Of a stretch of 64,000 nt of DNA, positions 12,206 through 25,348 are shown piece by piece. Position 1 is the first letter of the stretch; the number at the start of each line of letters is the position of its first letter. Under the pieces are notes generated by a model that was given only the letters and a program-made list of their open reading frames with translations, was not told where the DNA came from and did not search any database. The stretch lies in assembly GCA_014925825.1 (NCBI GenBank), contig JACGCK010000001.1, positions 1,546,085 through 1,610,084 on the forward strand. Direction: 5' to 3'. A program made the translations under genes and the position numbers. The stretch comes from Pholiota molesta (taxonomy: Eukaryota; Basidiomycota; Agaricomycetes; Agaricales; Strophariaceae).

Positions 12206-13568
12206 ATGGAGCCCACCACCGCCCCCCGCAGTGATCCCCCCTCGCTCGCGTCCCCAACACGTTCATCCCGCCCACCGCCCTTCAAGTACATCCCTCTCGC
12301 TCAGGATGCAGACGAGTACGACGAAAAGGCCGACACCCGCACCCGCGAGCAGCAGAAAAAGCGGCCTTCTGCACTCCCCGTCCACCCCTCCCGTGGAAAT
12401 ACATACCCCTCACCCTCGCCCGCCGAGGCCAGCGCCCAATGGACACCGTACAGCTATTCCCCTGACACCGCGCGCCAATATCCCGCCTCTGCGCCCTCAT
12501 CGTCTACTTTCTTCCCCCAGCCCCAGTCCATGTCGTCGCATGCACGCTCGCGTTCGTCCTACCCGCCGCACTCACGTTCTCGCAACAATTCGCGCCTTCT
12601 AGCAACGCTCAGGCCATGGCTACCGCTGATCATGTACGCGATCACGAGTCTGGCATTTGTCGTGGCCTTTGCCCTCTATCGCACGGAGCTCTTCACATGT
12701 ATGGACTTTCGCTGATCCACTCAAATATTCCGTCATGGCCATCCTAACTCCACTTTTCTCCCACGTCTAGACCTCGATGAATTGTCCTTGTGGTTGCGCG
12801 CCGATGAACAGTACGGCCATGCTGTCCTTTTCTTTCTCATTTTCCTCACAACAATTCGTATGTTCTCATATATCTGTATTCCGTGATACGCTGCTCATAT
12901 TGCCCCCGTACAGCTCCTTTCCTCTGTACTCTACTCTCATCGTTTTATCCGGATACACATTTGGCCCATGGACAGGGGCTATCATCTCTTATTTCGCAGC
13001 TCTTTTCGGTGCGCTCGTTGTATTTATCGTCTCCCGTTCTCTCTTTCGGGAATCTATCGAACGCTGGCTCCAATCATATGCCACTATCAAGCGCGTTGTC
13101 CGCGCCATCGAGAAGCGCCCAAAGCTGCTCTTCCTTATTCGCCTCGCGCCATACCCTTACAACGTTATGAACTGCCTTCTGGCAGCCTCGCCCACGCTCA
13201 CTCTTCATACTTACACTGTCTGCACCGCCCTCTCCCTCTTCAAGGTCATCATACACACTAGCGTCGGCGCATCAATACACTCGTTCAGAGACTACCACAT
13301 GGATCCAGACGCTTCTGGTGTCGATAGTGGCACGGATATGATGGGCCGTCTGTGGACAATCTTGGGTATTCTTCTCTGTGTATTGATCCTTGTTTATCTG
13401 TCAATTGTTGCGCGTCGGGCCGTCGATGATGAATTGGACGACTACCCTGTCACTGCCCGGGAAGCAGAGGAGACTCTCGCATTCCTGGCTAACGAGAGCG
13501 ACACGGAGTCCGCGCATCCGTCGAGGGACCGCCCCATGACGGAACTACCCTACCGTGGTAGCAGATGA
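12206..13568 (+). CDS. TVP38/TMEM64 (VTT-domain) membrane protein
   Basis: Exons 12206-12698, 12771-12857 and 12914-13568. VTT-domain proteins of the Tvp38/TMEM64 group are multi-pass Golgi or ER membrane proteins linked to lipid scrambling and traffic. The first ~130 residues are disordered and Ser/Pro-rich. The first membrane span is LIMYAITSLAFVVAFALY, then the VTT core with LSGYTFGPWTGAIISY, a re-entrant LFLIRLAPYPYNVMN segment and the last span ILGILLCVLILVYLSI. The cytosolic tail is acidic. The second splice leaves the frame one base short: TTI...FPLYSTL becomes in-frame TTIPPFPLYSTL if one C is added at about 12914-12920. A weak alternative donor at 12862 would also keep frame but gives a less family-like join. 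With the added base the protein is 411 aa. Confidence 0.8.
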
Positions 13569-16500
13569 TTTCGCCCACTCGTTTTCGCATTGAAACGGGA
13601 TCTGGTCATACGATTCTTTTCCACTCCTATTCCTTCGATCTAGCGGACCCCATCACCACCCATGTACATACTTTGACAGACAGCAGACAGTCGGCCTGCA
13701 GACTCCACCCAGCCATTTGCACGCACGCACGGACACTACCCACACTTTGCTTTCCTTTGGTCCGACTTATACACCGACACCTTATCACTTTTTACATTAC
13801 CCACACGGTCCTTACCTATTATTTACCTCGGCGATCGGACTTGTTTTTAATCCCTATTATGCACGCTAGGCCTAGCTATCTTATCTTTTTCGCATTCGCA
13901 GTCCCTACTTCGCCCTCCCCGCACCGTAATTTTTTTTTTACATAGTGGCAGGCAGCTTAGAAAAAGAACCGTAGCTATCGATAAACCACTACCGCCTAGT
14001 TGGAGAACCTTGTAACTTGTATTTAAACATCGGCAATAAGCTACTTTGACTTTTAAAGATGTGAACCTCGCGAGACAGGAGTGTTCTGTGTAGAGGTTCT
14101 ATTCGAGTCTGATACCCTGGAATTTTTTTTTAGATAGAGGCTGCTTGACTTGATGTCACCAGCAGCCACCTCGATATAGTGGACGCACCCCAGATAGAGA
14201 TTAAAACGATCATCGCTGCCACTGGGCCGACATGGGGCTTGCGCGAGTGTGACTCTCCTGCACCTGACGTATGTCCAGCAGGACATGTGCAGAGGGATAT
14301 TGGAGCAGCTGTACATCTGCGCACATACGGCCGTCTACATACTGCGGTCTGCCAGTGAATGGCGGGGCGCTCGCGGAGTCTGTAATTTTGGAGAGGTATG
14401 TGTGCTTCCGATCAGAAGTTCTGTTGGAATAATCTCGCATGGCGCACCGAGCGATCGGAGATCGCACACTACCTGCACACCCAAAAGCAGATCTGGGGAA
14501 CGTTTCCCGCTTGCGGCTATTTATTTCCCTTTTTGGCGGGTGGGAGCAAAGAGCAAATATGAACACTGGCAAGGCTTTTCCTCAGCCCTTGATAAGCCCG
14601 AAATCTCGACCTTTCCACGTGTGCCGCATGTGCGCCGCGTTGGCCGCAACGCGCGCCTACTTGCCACTGGTGCAGCGGTTTGCGTTGTGGTAGTGGGGCG
14701 CAGAGGCGTCGCGGGCACCCTGCGCAGCCCTGCACGCGCGGCCCTTTGCGCGTCGCCTATGTATTGAGCCACCCTAACTAGGCCTCGAGACTGGAGATCG
14801 TCATAGCACGTAACTTGATAGCTTACGTCTCAATCATATCTCGATACGCGTATGGATGCAGCACACGCAAGTGGCGAGATGCATTGGGCGCAGATAGACA
14901 GATAGATAGGATGGCCGCCTCCGGCACGAGGCGAAGTGGATTCACATCCTCCCAACGTTTGCCATGAGCTGTTTCTCTTGTCTCGGACTTGTACTCGGAT
15001 GTAAGGAAGAAAGGTATCTAGCGCGCTTGCTGCCCGAGGAGAAATCCAAACGCCTCCGTCCGTCTCACATACATTGACACTGGCCTCCTAGAAACTCATC
15101 TATCTCCCTACAATACATACATATACTTACATGGCTAGCATGGCTACCTGCGCGTTTACCATTCATGCGCGTCAAGCATGCCCACATGCGTGCATGTATG
15201 CAGAGCAATTTGGTACATATATAAGGAGGAGACATGGATACGGCCGCCGATCGCAAGCAAACAAAAAATTGGCAATTGCAGCCATGTAATTCAACTTGTT
15301 GCGCGCATCATAGTGAATTAGCGCCGAGAAATTGGGGAGAGTCCCACGCGCGCGTGGGAGCAGATTGCGACGACCCGGAGCACGGAGCACGTTGGAGGCT
15401 CGTTCGTCAGGCGCGCGACTGTGGAGGTGCGCATGCATGGCCGGGCCACGGAGAGAGTGCCACGGAGCGCACGCTCTTGCGGCAAATTATGTCTATGCCG
15501 CGCAGGCCTAGCTTTGTGAAAGCCGCTGTCAGCATTGCCAGCAGCAGCAGTGGCACCGGCGGAATACTTATTTCATGGAGATACTCGTCGTGATTACGAA
15601 TGGTAAATAACCACAAGTACCATGTCGTACTTGATCACGCGCCCGGTGCAGTAAATGCGGGGTGATCGCACCAGCCTATTGGACAGTTGGCTGGTTGGTT
15701 GGATTGGCCGACGGAGGTGGTGGAGCATAGCGCAACTAGATATTTTTACAACTCATACGCAATCCATTACATAGGTTGGTGGGAGTTGCAAGAAAGGCTT
15801 AAATGTGCTAGTCTCTTTTGAAGTGTTACATGAAAAAGGCTACACAACGGGTATAGCGATAACCACCTATTCACCTGTTAGTATGGTAAACTAGACGACA
15901 TATAGATCTATAAAGTCCAATTCCTGAGTGGCACTCTTGGCAAGATGCCACAAGCACCCCTTTTTAGAAGCGCTCGGCCGGCTGCTAGATGTGCGTCAAT
16001 CGCAAATCACTTCGCTGCATATATCCTGTGCAGACACGTCCTCTCCCTTTCAAAATGCCAACGAAATGAACACACACCACGTAAGACACAGGACATATGC
16101 CCATCCATACGTCCACACGTTCTACATATCTCATGATCCAAAGATTGAGGAAAAAAGACAAAAACACGAATCATTTAACCGTCTCTCCTAAATGGGGTTG
16201 CACTCTAACGTTACAAGCGCGATGTACACTTACAACGCTACAACGGCCGATAAACAGGAGCTTCTCATCTGCTGGAATATCGGACCGGCGGTATTCGTTT
16301 TCGGGGAAAGTTATCCCTAAAAATCACCTGAAAGCCAAAACAAAGCAAATATAGCACAGGACCCTAGAGAACCCTTTCGTAAATGCAGAGCCAAATTCTT
16401 ATCTTGACCTCTAAGTATTACGCGGTACATACGTATGTATACATTCTATCCAATGTGTGTGAATGTCAACGGGATGTGTAAAATTCAGAATTGGTTTTGC

Positions 16501-17409
16501 CTGGATATTGATACATACATGTATACATACATACATACATACATAACAGTAGCACGAGCGAGGCGAAGAAAGAGCAGCAGCAACAGCAAAATGGAGACGA
16601 AGAGGGGTTAAATCGAACTGGTGCCCAAAATGACGACGAATGACGACGGCAGTGCGGATTTTTGTGTTTGCTTGTACATGGTATCAGTGGATTGTGCAAT
16701 GCATAGCGGGAAGACATGAGTGATGAGCCAGAGGATGGAGGGCGAATACATGTGTGCGAGAGCGTGGTGCGGTGGTGCGATGAGTGAGAGCAGATGTATT
16801 GTTGTGGTGCAGTGCATGTACAGTATATGAGCAATTCCAAGATATGGTGCGTGTGCGCATGCGGCCGCCTGCCTAGGGTATCCCAATTTGAACGACGAGG
16901 AAGGGGAATCAAAAAAGAAGGCATCAGGCTGCTGTTAGAGAAGCAAGGGAAGGAAGTGATCTCCCAACGAGGCAAGGGGTGGGTGAGCTGGTATGAATTG
17001 ATATGTAATAAAGAACTGAAACGAAAAGACGACTTCAGAACAAGAGGCCAACAAAAATCAGAGAACAAGAGAAAAACACAAAGGCAGAGATAGATGGTCA
17101 AGCAATCTAGGCCTCCTGATGCGCGTGGAATAGATACGCAGGACTCGGCAGGAGGGATATCTATAAGCAGGCCGCTATAGATCACCTGGCACTTTGTTGT
17201 AGTGGTGTGGCAAATGTTCGTTCATCGGAACAAACCCAAAGTCGGGTGAAACTGCAGGCAAAGAATAAGAGACTGTGATCAGTAAATGAGAGTACTCGAG
17301 ATATCAGACGCGAAAATAGAAATGATAGATATGACAAAAGACACTGCGCAAACAAGAAATTGTGCCAAAAACGAAAACGCAAATATCCAAACAAGGAAGG
17401 TATTTCTTA
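13569..17409. other. 3.8-kb intergenic region, 3' UTRs and low-complexity DNA
   Basis: This lies between two converging genes. The first few hundred bases after 13568 are pyrimidine-rich and look like 3' UTR. Open frames here (14249-14767 plus, 16466-17185 minus, 15234-15593 plus) have no recognisable domain and overlap frames on the other strand. The 16466-17185 frame translates tetranucleotide repeats as repeated Met-Tyr-Cys-Val and is rejected as a gene. I see no RNA gene that I can support. Confidence 0.5.
16511..16545. repeat. Tetranucleotide microsatellite (TACA/CATA)n
   Basis: About nine copies of a CATA/TACA unit, interrupted once by a GT (catgtatac). It is a simple sequence repeat in intergenic DNA downstream of the HSF-type gene. 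Confidence 0.9.
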
Positions 17410-19537
17410 TCAAATCGGGGCGATATACCTCCGGGGATATGCCAAACAATATCGATCGACAGTCGATCGGGCATCCATCCGGGGGGAGTGGATGGGAGCA
17501 GTCACACTTGACAATCTATCATCACAACATGGAATGAGATGGGATATAGAGTCCCGATTCTCTGCGTGCATGCGAACGCCAAAAAAGTGGATGACAGATA
17601 TCGGTCGAGCATGATGTGAATCCAAAAGAGCATGGAGCGCAAACAGAACAAGTTGGAAATGGGACGTACATCGGTTTATATCGGTTTCACCGTTATAATT
17701 TTCGGGAACAGGGGGGGTGTTGGCTTGAGACGACGAGGTATGCGAAGCGGCCGAAATTGAAGATGTCGATGTTGATGGACGCACGTTGCGCCCATGCTGG
17801 GGCGAGTGCACACCCCATCCATTCACACCATCGCCGTTGCTCAAAGACGAGTCCATCGATCCTTGCCCAGGAATGGCTGAATATGCGAAATCTGCCTGTG
17901 AATTTGCAAAACTGTACGGATCAACAGATGGGAGCTGGATCATGCTGCGTACGCGCGGCAGCCCGCCACCTGCAGATTGATGCACGTTGTGTGGGTTGTG
18001 ATGGTCAGAATCTAGCGGCGGCTGGGGAGACGTCGATGGCCGTTGCTGTTCGCTATGATCGTATGGGCTGGGGTATGGGCTGATTGCTTGGCTGTGTCGT
18101 CGGGCGCGTCCGACGCGTAGAGATCCCGCGTTCGTAGGGTATGCAGATCCTTTTGAGGAAGTAGGGCGGGACGGTGAAATAGGACGGTGGTGGCTCGAAT
18201 TCGGTCGTGAATAATCATCGTGGTAGGGTGGCATCGAAGAAACAGAAGACATGGAGTAACCGGTTGTCGGTCGACTGTCCGGAGATAATGAAGAAGCACT
18301 GTGTTCACCCTGCATTGGCATCGACGAAAATGGCGATCCATATGACGTATTGATCGTCGGGGTAGGGCGGGAATATCCATTATTGCTTGGGTTCAACAGG
18401 GACGAAAGGCTACCATTGTGACTGGAAGAATTGCTGTGGTATGACCAGTTGTTTTGCTCTCCAGGATATGCAGAGTACGGCTGAGACGAAGGGACCACCA
18501 TGTCACGCGCAGAGCTAGAATAGTTGGACATGGGATGGAAATTGGAACTAGGTGGGTCGTCAGATGGTGTGATAGGATGCAGGGTGTGCGGTGAGTGACT
18601 GTACATGCTATTTTGTTGGGAAAGGGCAGGCGGATCGGAGGGAACCATCAAAGGAGGCAGCGCAGAGCGATAGCTGTTGCCCCAGCCATTTGCATTACCT
18701 CCGCCACCTCCGCCTCCCTGGGTGAGAGGAGTGAAGGATCCAGGTGCAGAAAAACCACGGGCACGCCCCATGGCGCCGCTTACCAGTTTGTGGGAAGGAT
18801 GGGTCACGGAAGAAGGGACGATGAGAGGAACTGGGCCCATTCCTATGGCAGACCGGGATGGTGGCATCGAAACTTGCTCCTGGACGTCGCGTTTCCTCGG
18901 CTTGGGCAGGCGGGGTGGCACACGGCGTTTGAAATTGGCGACGACTTCCGGCGGAGAATGGCGATTGAGAGTGGGATGTGCTGTCGCGGGATAAAAATAA
19001 GCCAAAGTTAATAAGACGGGCGAGCAGATCACGCACACCAGGTGCTCGCGTCGGGGTCATCAATCGCTGGGTCGACATTGCGGAGATTGACCTTGCGCAT
19101 GAAGCCGTAGATCTTGGGGCGGCGTGAATACACGGACGCGAAGAAGAGCAGGAAAACGCACGTTGAGCTGGCGCGAAAAGCTGGCGAAGCGGGACTGGCG
19201 GTATATGCTCGGCAGGACATGGAGGGCGAGCTGCTCCGGGCGCTCTACGATGATGTGCTCGCCGGCGGGGTCCCAGCGAATCATGTGCTGGTTCTCGGGA
19301 CGCTCGAGGAGACTAGGGAGATTGTTAACGCGATTTCGGACGCGGGGGAGAGACGCACTTGTAGAGTTTGGTGAGAAAGGTGGCCTGTGGCTTTGCCTCG
19401 GACTTGGGGGGCTGGTGGTCGAGGGACTTTGTGGGAGACGGGGGCTGGTCGTCGTCCGAGTTGTTGGAGGAGGCTGCGGACATGAGCGGGGGATAGAAGT
19501 TGCGGGGAGGGTAGTGTGGCGGGTAGAGATCTGCCAT
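17410..19537 (-). CDS. HSF-type DNA-binding transcription factor
   Basis: Exons 19537-19359, 19312-19162, 19112-19037 and 18980-17410 (phases agree; 658 aa if read to the TAA/TAG at 17410). HSF-domain factors bind nGAAn-type elements. The DNA-binding domain runs from about residue 53: FLTKLYNLLERPENQHMIRW, then the recognition-helix region SRFASFSRQLNIYGFMRKVN and the wing DDPDASTWSHPTLNRHSP. After VANFKRRVPPRLPKPRKRD the protein is a ~450-residue disordered tail rich in Ser, Pro, Asn, His and Gly (including a Gly-8 run). I do not see an obvious heptad trimerisation domain right after the DNA-binding domain, so it may be closer to Sfl1/Prr1/Skn7-like branches than to classical Hsf1; this is uncertain. 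The last ~90 residues may be intron read-through, since a donor at about 17668 would end the protein early. Confidence 0.85.
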
Positions 19538-19748
19538 TGGAGTCGTAGTGGCAGAGAGGGCGTATTTCAAGGGGGACGGTGGAGAAAGGGCGAGTTCCGA
19601 GTACGTAACGCGCTTTATTTGGCAGGGTCGAGGTGGCTGCACCGATCTCAGATACCCGAGGCGCCGAGGCCAAACAAAGACGAGCCACATGCATTGTCAT
19701 AACAATTCCTTTGCCTCCGTCAGATCTAGATACAATCGGCTATCCCCG

Positions 19749-22513
19749 TCAGCTGTCCCCGTCATAGTGCAGTGTCACGCTCGAAAACTGCCCAAACAGG
19801 TCCTCCATCCCCACCCCCTCCCCCTCCCTCTGCTCCTCCAGGTGCAGCGAGTTCGACTCCTTCAGGTGCCGGAAGTTCTCTGCGTCCTGTCCGCTCGACG
19901 CCGTCGGCACAATCTGCTCGCAGTCAGCACCCGCACACCCACAGCATCTGGCCACCCACCGGCGGTCGGCTGTTACGCAGCAGCCCCCAGTTCACTTTTG
20001 CAAACCACTTGTGCTGCTTCACCTCGCTTGCCCCGCTCTTGCTGCCCAGGCGCGTCCGCTCCGACTTGTCCAGCAGGCGCGCCATGCAGTCCTTGCCCGC
20101 GCTGTAAACTCCGTTAGCATTCCCATTTCCGCTCTCGGTCGCTCTGATGCGCGGACTTTTGATGCCCGCGCATCACCCCCTCGTCCACTCACGATGAGAT
20201 TTTGGGCGTGTCCCGGAACTGGACAGCCTGATAGCGGATATTATGAAAGGTTTCATTACGTTCGTTCCCTTTAAAAGGCGTTGTCGCATACTGTGCCACC
20301 AGAACGTGTGAGGGGGGATCAACAGCAATAATAAAATCAGTCGTGTACGTCAATATTACTTGCAAACCGATAGGCTTTTGGGGACGTACAATCATCTCAT
20401 AGATGAGGATACCCAGTGTCCACCAGTCCACAGCTGCCGTGTGCCCTTGCGCAGCGATGACCTCCGGGGCGATGTACTCTTTTAACACACATCAGAATGG
20501 CATGCTTTCCGATCGAAATAAGTGCAAATTTTTTACCTTCTGTTCCAACGAATGAATTAGTCCGGAAATTCGCTGTGCACGTCATTGTATCAACAAGTGG
20601 GATCTGGAAAGAGAGGAAAAATTACAAGGCATAGATTCAGTGCATGCGTCGATCAGATCCAGACTCTCCTGCGACTCACCCCATTGTGCTCGAGTGCACC
20701 ATCGTCGGCATCCCACTGGGATCATTAGATTGTTTTGCAAGGTCGAAGTCAGACAACATGATGTGTCCCGACTGATGGAGGAGAATATCTGCATGCGAGA
20801 TAAAAAAAAAATACATCAAGCCGTCAGATAAAGCCCAGAAAGCAAACAACGACACCAACGCACTTTCCGGCTTCAGATCGCGATAGATAAATCCCATGAG
20901 ATGAAGGTATTCCAGGGCAGCCACGACCTCCGCGGCATAAAATCGTGAACCATCTTCGGGGAGGCACTTGCCGGGTCGTGTCTGTAGTGCACGGAAGAAC
21001 TCCCCTCCCATGCAGTATTCCATACAGAAGTACAGATACCCTTCCGATTGAAATGAATGGTGCAGAGTAACAATGAAGGGATGGTTTGCTGTCGCCAATA
21101 TTTCCTGCTCTGTCAGCGCGCGCTTGATTTTTTTCCGTTCGATCATTTCTTTCTTCGATAAAACTGCAAGGTAACAAGGGGCGGATCACGCAGTTCATTA
21201 GTGTTTTTGTGCGCCACAAAGGGGTGAGGGAGGAAGACAGGCAAAAGGTAGAAAGGCAGGGGGAGATAGCTATTCAAACCCAAAGCCAAAGTGAGATTGG
21301 CATTACCTTTCATTGCGTAAAGCTTGTTCGTTTTCTTCTCCCGTACAAGATACACCCTCCCCACGTCCCCCTTGCCTAGCATCTTGATCTTTGTAAAACT
21401 TGATGGCCCCACTTCCACCTGAGGGAAAGAAAGGCTTATAAGTACGCTGTACAAAAATCGCTGGACTGTGTATTATGTCTTACCTGCCGGACCTTGATCG
21501 AATTACTTGAGTACGTCCGCCGGAAGGCTATCTTGCTAGGTACTTGAGGTAAACCATGTTGACTGGCGACGTTGTTCAACGGAGCCGTCATTGGAGGGGC
21601 TAGCAGCCGGGACATCCGGCCTCTAGATGACCCTGACGAAACAGTTTCCAATGAAGACTCCTGCCCCTGATCTGATGAACTAGAAACTAGTGGCGGCAGA
21701 GGGGGCACAATGTCGGCCGGTGCCAGCAGCCCATTCTTCGTTGTTGCCCCCGACCGCGAGCCCATTGAGAACAGCCCTTTCGCGTTGGGTGCCGAGGCTA
21801 CGCGTCGGATGAATCGGGAGGCGCTTGCGCCGACGGACTTTGGACTTAGGGGGCCGTTTGTCCGGGATCGCTGCGGCACTGGCGGTGTCTGGGGAAAGGT
21901 GGGCTGGCTGGCGTCAGCGTTTAGTGAAGGGGGGAGACGGAGTACCGTTGACTGCTGGAGACGCGGGTTGTTCGGTCGCGCCCTTTCCGACTTTGTGTGC
22001 TGTCGTGATCGCGGAGGAGTGGCAGTAGAAGACCGTCTGTAGACTTGGGTTGTGAATAGTGCGGTGTATAAGCCGTCTGCGGAGTATTGTAGGAGCCACC
22101 GCGAACAGCCTGGCCGAGATTGGATTCACTGGACTGCGTGCTGGAGGAGTTATAGGATGACCGTTGGTCGGAATTTGTCAGGTAAGAGGCAGGGGCAAGG
22201 GAGGCGGTTGACGCAAGAGGTGTTCGTGAGACAGAGACGTGAGTCGAGGGGGCAATCAATGGAGTCTCGAAGAGCGAGGGCGATGGAGGCACAGAGAGCT
22301 TCTTGGACGAAGAGTTGGGAAAGCGAAAGACGGATTTCCACGCAGACTGCGTTCGGGGAGATTGATGTGAAGCCGGAGAGGTGTTCGCCTGGGTGGAATG
22401 AGCCAAAGACGGGCTCTGCAGTTGGGAGCTGGCGGCATGGGACATGGGGGCAGCAGTGCTGGGCGTCGTGGCGGTCGACGAGGGAGAAGGGGAAGACAGA
22501 GGATCAGGGACAA
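19749..22513 (-). CDS. AGC protein kinase, Fpk1/Kin82/NRC-2 family
   Basis: Nine exons on minus: 22513-21484, 21418-21307, 21163-20864, 20788-20680, 20603-20537, 20478-20390, 20290-20193, 20101-19960 and 19913-19749. Kinases of this family phosphorylate aminophospholipid flippases and control membrane asymmetry and polarity. The N-terminal third is a Ser/Pro-rich disordered region. Kinase motifs: glycine loop [26 protein letters not shown]-type YRDLKPEN, DFD in place of DFG (SDFDLAK, usual here), [30 protein letters not shown]. The C-tail ends with [15 protein letters not shown] and [18 protein letters not shown], typical of NRC-2/Fpk1. The frame is one base short at the exon ending ATGGG (20680), and shifts at least twice in the N-terminal exon (about 21920 and 22040). 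The 5' end is unsure; a short first exon at 22627 is possible. Confidence 0.87.
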
Positions 22514-22640
22514 CTAGAAGCCAATAATTATAAGCCTTCTCTCACAGCAAATACCAAATTCTTATGTAAGATCGCGTTCCTGGTGTCTTTTGTTTTAATA
22601 ACCAACCAGCAGCTTATTCTCAGCCATACCCCTCTAGACG

Positions 22641-22820
22641 ATGCCAGAACCAGAGTCGGCAACGCTGGGCGCGACTGTCTCTGCACCGACACCGATGCCG
22701 AGCCCGGTCCAAGCTGACTCTCCTGCAAGTCAACCGCTAGTACCCTTCTACCGTGGAAAAATAAGAGGAGAGTTCCCAGCAGCGCTTATGTACAGCGTCA
22801 ATAATTTGTCTCTTGCGTGA
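22641..22820 (+). CDS. Possible 59-codon ORF, Pro/Ser-rich
   Basis: An ATG at 22641 opens a frame of 59 codons to TGA at 22818-22820. Its composition (MPEPESATLGATVSAPTPMP) looks like the disordered N-terminus of many fungal proteins more than like random sequence. It sits on the opposite strand just upstream of the kinase and would be divergent or overlapping with that gene's 5' leader. No continuing exon on plus could be joined with good splice sites. It may be chance. Confidence 0.2.
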   Translation: MPEPESATLGATVSAPTPMPSPVQADSPASQPLVPFYRGKIRGEFPAALMYSVNNLSLA

Positions 22821-25348
22821 TCTTCTTCAGTCTTCCCATTCATTTCCGCTTCAGAAAGAGAGACACTCTTTGTTTGCGATCTTCCAAAGCATATCCAACT
22901 TCGCAACATTTTCAATTAAATCGCTTGATGGTAACACTGTACCTGACTGAGAGAGCGAAGCTGACCAGAGCTTCGCGGACGCAGAAAACCACAGTGCGTG
23001 CCTCATCCCTGCATATTCTTGCTTGAATAGTTTAATCATGTTATTCATATAAGATTATCCCAGCTTTGCAGCAGTAATGGCGCATTGTCCCAGCACATGA
23101 TTGAATACTGCCTTTGGACAGCCAGCGCTATCGAAGCTCGTATTTATGTCAAAGCTTGCCTAGACCGTGCGTGTATTGCGACGCGATTGCCAGCTGGGCA
23201 AACGCGATGTATTGCATCCAATCATTGCATAACGCATGTGCGTCCTAGGGACCCAAAGTAAAGTGGTGAACTTCCTCTGCATGGGCGTCGCGATGACTAA
23301 AACAAGTGGTCAGTTCACGTTTGCCCATAGGTCAAAGCATGTACGCTTTTATACCCCAAACCTTCCGTTCATAGGGGCCTTTTTGCAAAGTAAATACACT
23401 TGGTCTAGGAGAGAAAAAATCCATCAGAAATACTGCGCGCCATGTCAGCTATCGTGACTCCGACGTGCGGCAGCGCCGCATCGCCTTCTTGACAAGAAAA
23501 AAAGAAAGGTTCCGTTCGCCGGAGCACTGACTCTTTTCTGCTAGTTTCCTACATCATCGCTGGATTACGCACTCATCGCCTGATACTCTGATTCATTTTT
23601 GTTGTGTGAAATGCTCAATCTGTGTCTAGGTCTCCCCACACTAGCTGGTAAATCCGTTCGTGCCTTCCCGCACTGTCATGAGGCTCCGTTATCTATGCAT
23701 CAAGAGCATCTTTCGCCCTCTTGTGACCCAATATCTGGCGTCACTGGATGAAAATTTGCCGAATGGATTCACTGGCGCTCCGAGATTATCGACGAATATC
23801 GCTAACAGATCCTGTGAAGGAATTCAATTCGGCTTTCTCGGAAGCTAGTCAGCAAGGATCTTATAGGATTCTGAATTGCCAGCTCGTGCTATTGAATCCT
23901 TCGCTTGATATAGGTAAGTGTTTGATTTTTTTTCTCTCTCAAGAGGGATTGCCTTCAAATCCGGATACCTCATTCAATTATTTCTCCTTTCCATTACCCA
24001 CTTAGAAATTCAACGCTCAGTCTTTTGGATCATTCCATATATCTCGCTTGCTTTTTGCTTTTGCGCATCTGCTAGATACCATGCGACCCTTATTCCTATT
24101 TCTTTCTGCAACGGTTGCATCCTCGCAGATAATAGTGTTTCGCGGCGAGTGCTTTCCGGCATTCGGACGGCGTTGTTTCTAAAATAGTAATTGCAGTATG
24201 TCATCCATTCAGCTTATTTGACCATTAACACGGATTTAGGATCTATCTTGTCTTCTCTAATAGAAGTCCTCGCTTATAACATCCCTGCTCACGACTCCGC
24301 AGAATTCGGCCAGATTCTGATTATGCTTCTTCGCTCTTCGAGGTCTGTTATCGTCACTTTGTTGCCAATCCCCCGCCATAATTCCACAAATTCCCAAGCA
24401 AAATTATAAATTTAATACAATGCATTCCCTTGCCCTCCGCTTCGAGAATATTCAGGACACTTGACCACATATGCTGACAATCGCCCTTTATATTTAGGGA
24501 TTAACCTTCTTCGCCTTTTTGCGAGGATGTTTTCACTGGAGGCACATGCACCTCTTTTGGCATATTCTCAATTTCTCATGATTTGGAATCCTTTTGGCCC
24601 TTGCTCCCCTGTATACGGATATCTGGAATGGATGAAATTTCTGATGTCTCCCAATTGCAACGCAACATATCGCGGTTTGTCGGAAGCTTAGAAAGGGTTG
24701 AGGCGCCCCTCTCCCAACCTTTATCCCTGCAAACCAGAAATGTTCAAGTAAGCAACCGAGAAAAAAGGCAAATCCGGACATAAGTGCAGTTGCACATCAA
24801 TTGAAATTGATCAAAAGCAGGCTTTACGGCGATAGTTTTTAGACGCCACAGAAAAAAATTGGAAATTGGAGGTCTGATTTTAGAATAGGTCAGCTTTATT
24901 TCTCTGGAGGACCGTCAATCAACACTTATGACGTCTTTCCAGCCTCGAGTATGCGGCTGTGTTTTTATACACAGCTCAGATAGGAAATGTAACCCGGAGA
25001 GAGACTGTCAAACGGTGCACAGATTTCCTACAGACTCTACCGAATATGTCGGGATTCGGCCGGTATCAGTCCGCGGCCGGGTAAGCGACCGATGAATACG
25101 GAAAATGACCACAGCTCAGATCTGCAGTCGACATGCGAAGAAAAGCCTCAAAAATCTGTATCCATGGATTGTTCGTTTAGTTCCACCCCACCGGACTTTG
25201 GTAGCTCTTGAAGAAAGCGGACTCGCTCTTTCTTCAGCGTTTCAAGTTATACTTGTTTCGGCAGGGTACGGAAATACGAGTACGCGTCGACCCCAGGAAG
25301 CTATAAAGCTGAAGTGACCAGCGCACCGGATTCCCAGAATACGCATCG
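22821..25348. other. 2.5-kb region with only short, unconvincing frames
   Basis: Between the kinase and the MFS gene. Short plus-strand frames at 23660-24005, 24191-24409 and 24461-24783 have moderately protein-like composition (for example VKEFNSAFSEASQQGSYRIL and LFARMFSLEAHAPLLAY), and could be remains of a multi-exon gene. I could not join them into one frame, and no family is recognisable. The stretch right before 25349 is likely the MFS promoter. Confidence 0.35.

Noticed and set aside
14249..14767. 172-codon plus-strand ORF with overlapping minus frames
   Set aside because: GC-rich DNA opens several frames at once on both strands; none resembles a protein family.
16466..17185. 239-codon minus-strand ORF
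   Set aside because: It translates a tetranucleotide repeat and UTR-like DNA, is full of His/Cys/Ser runs, and has no domain or splice support.
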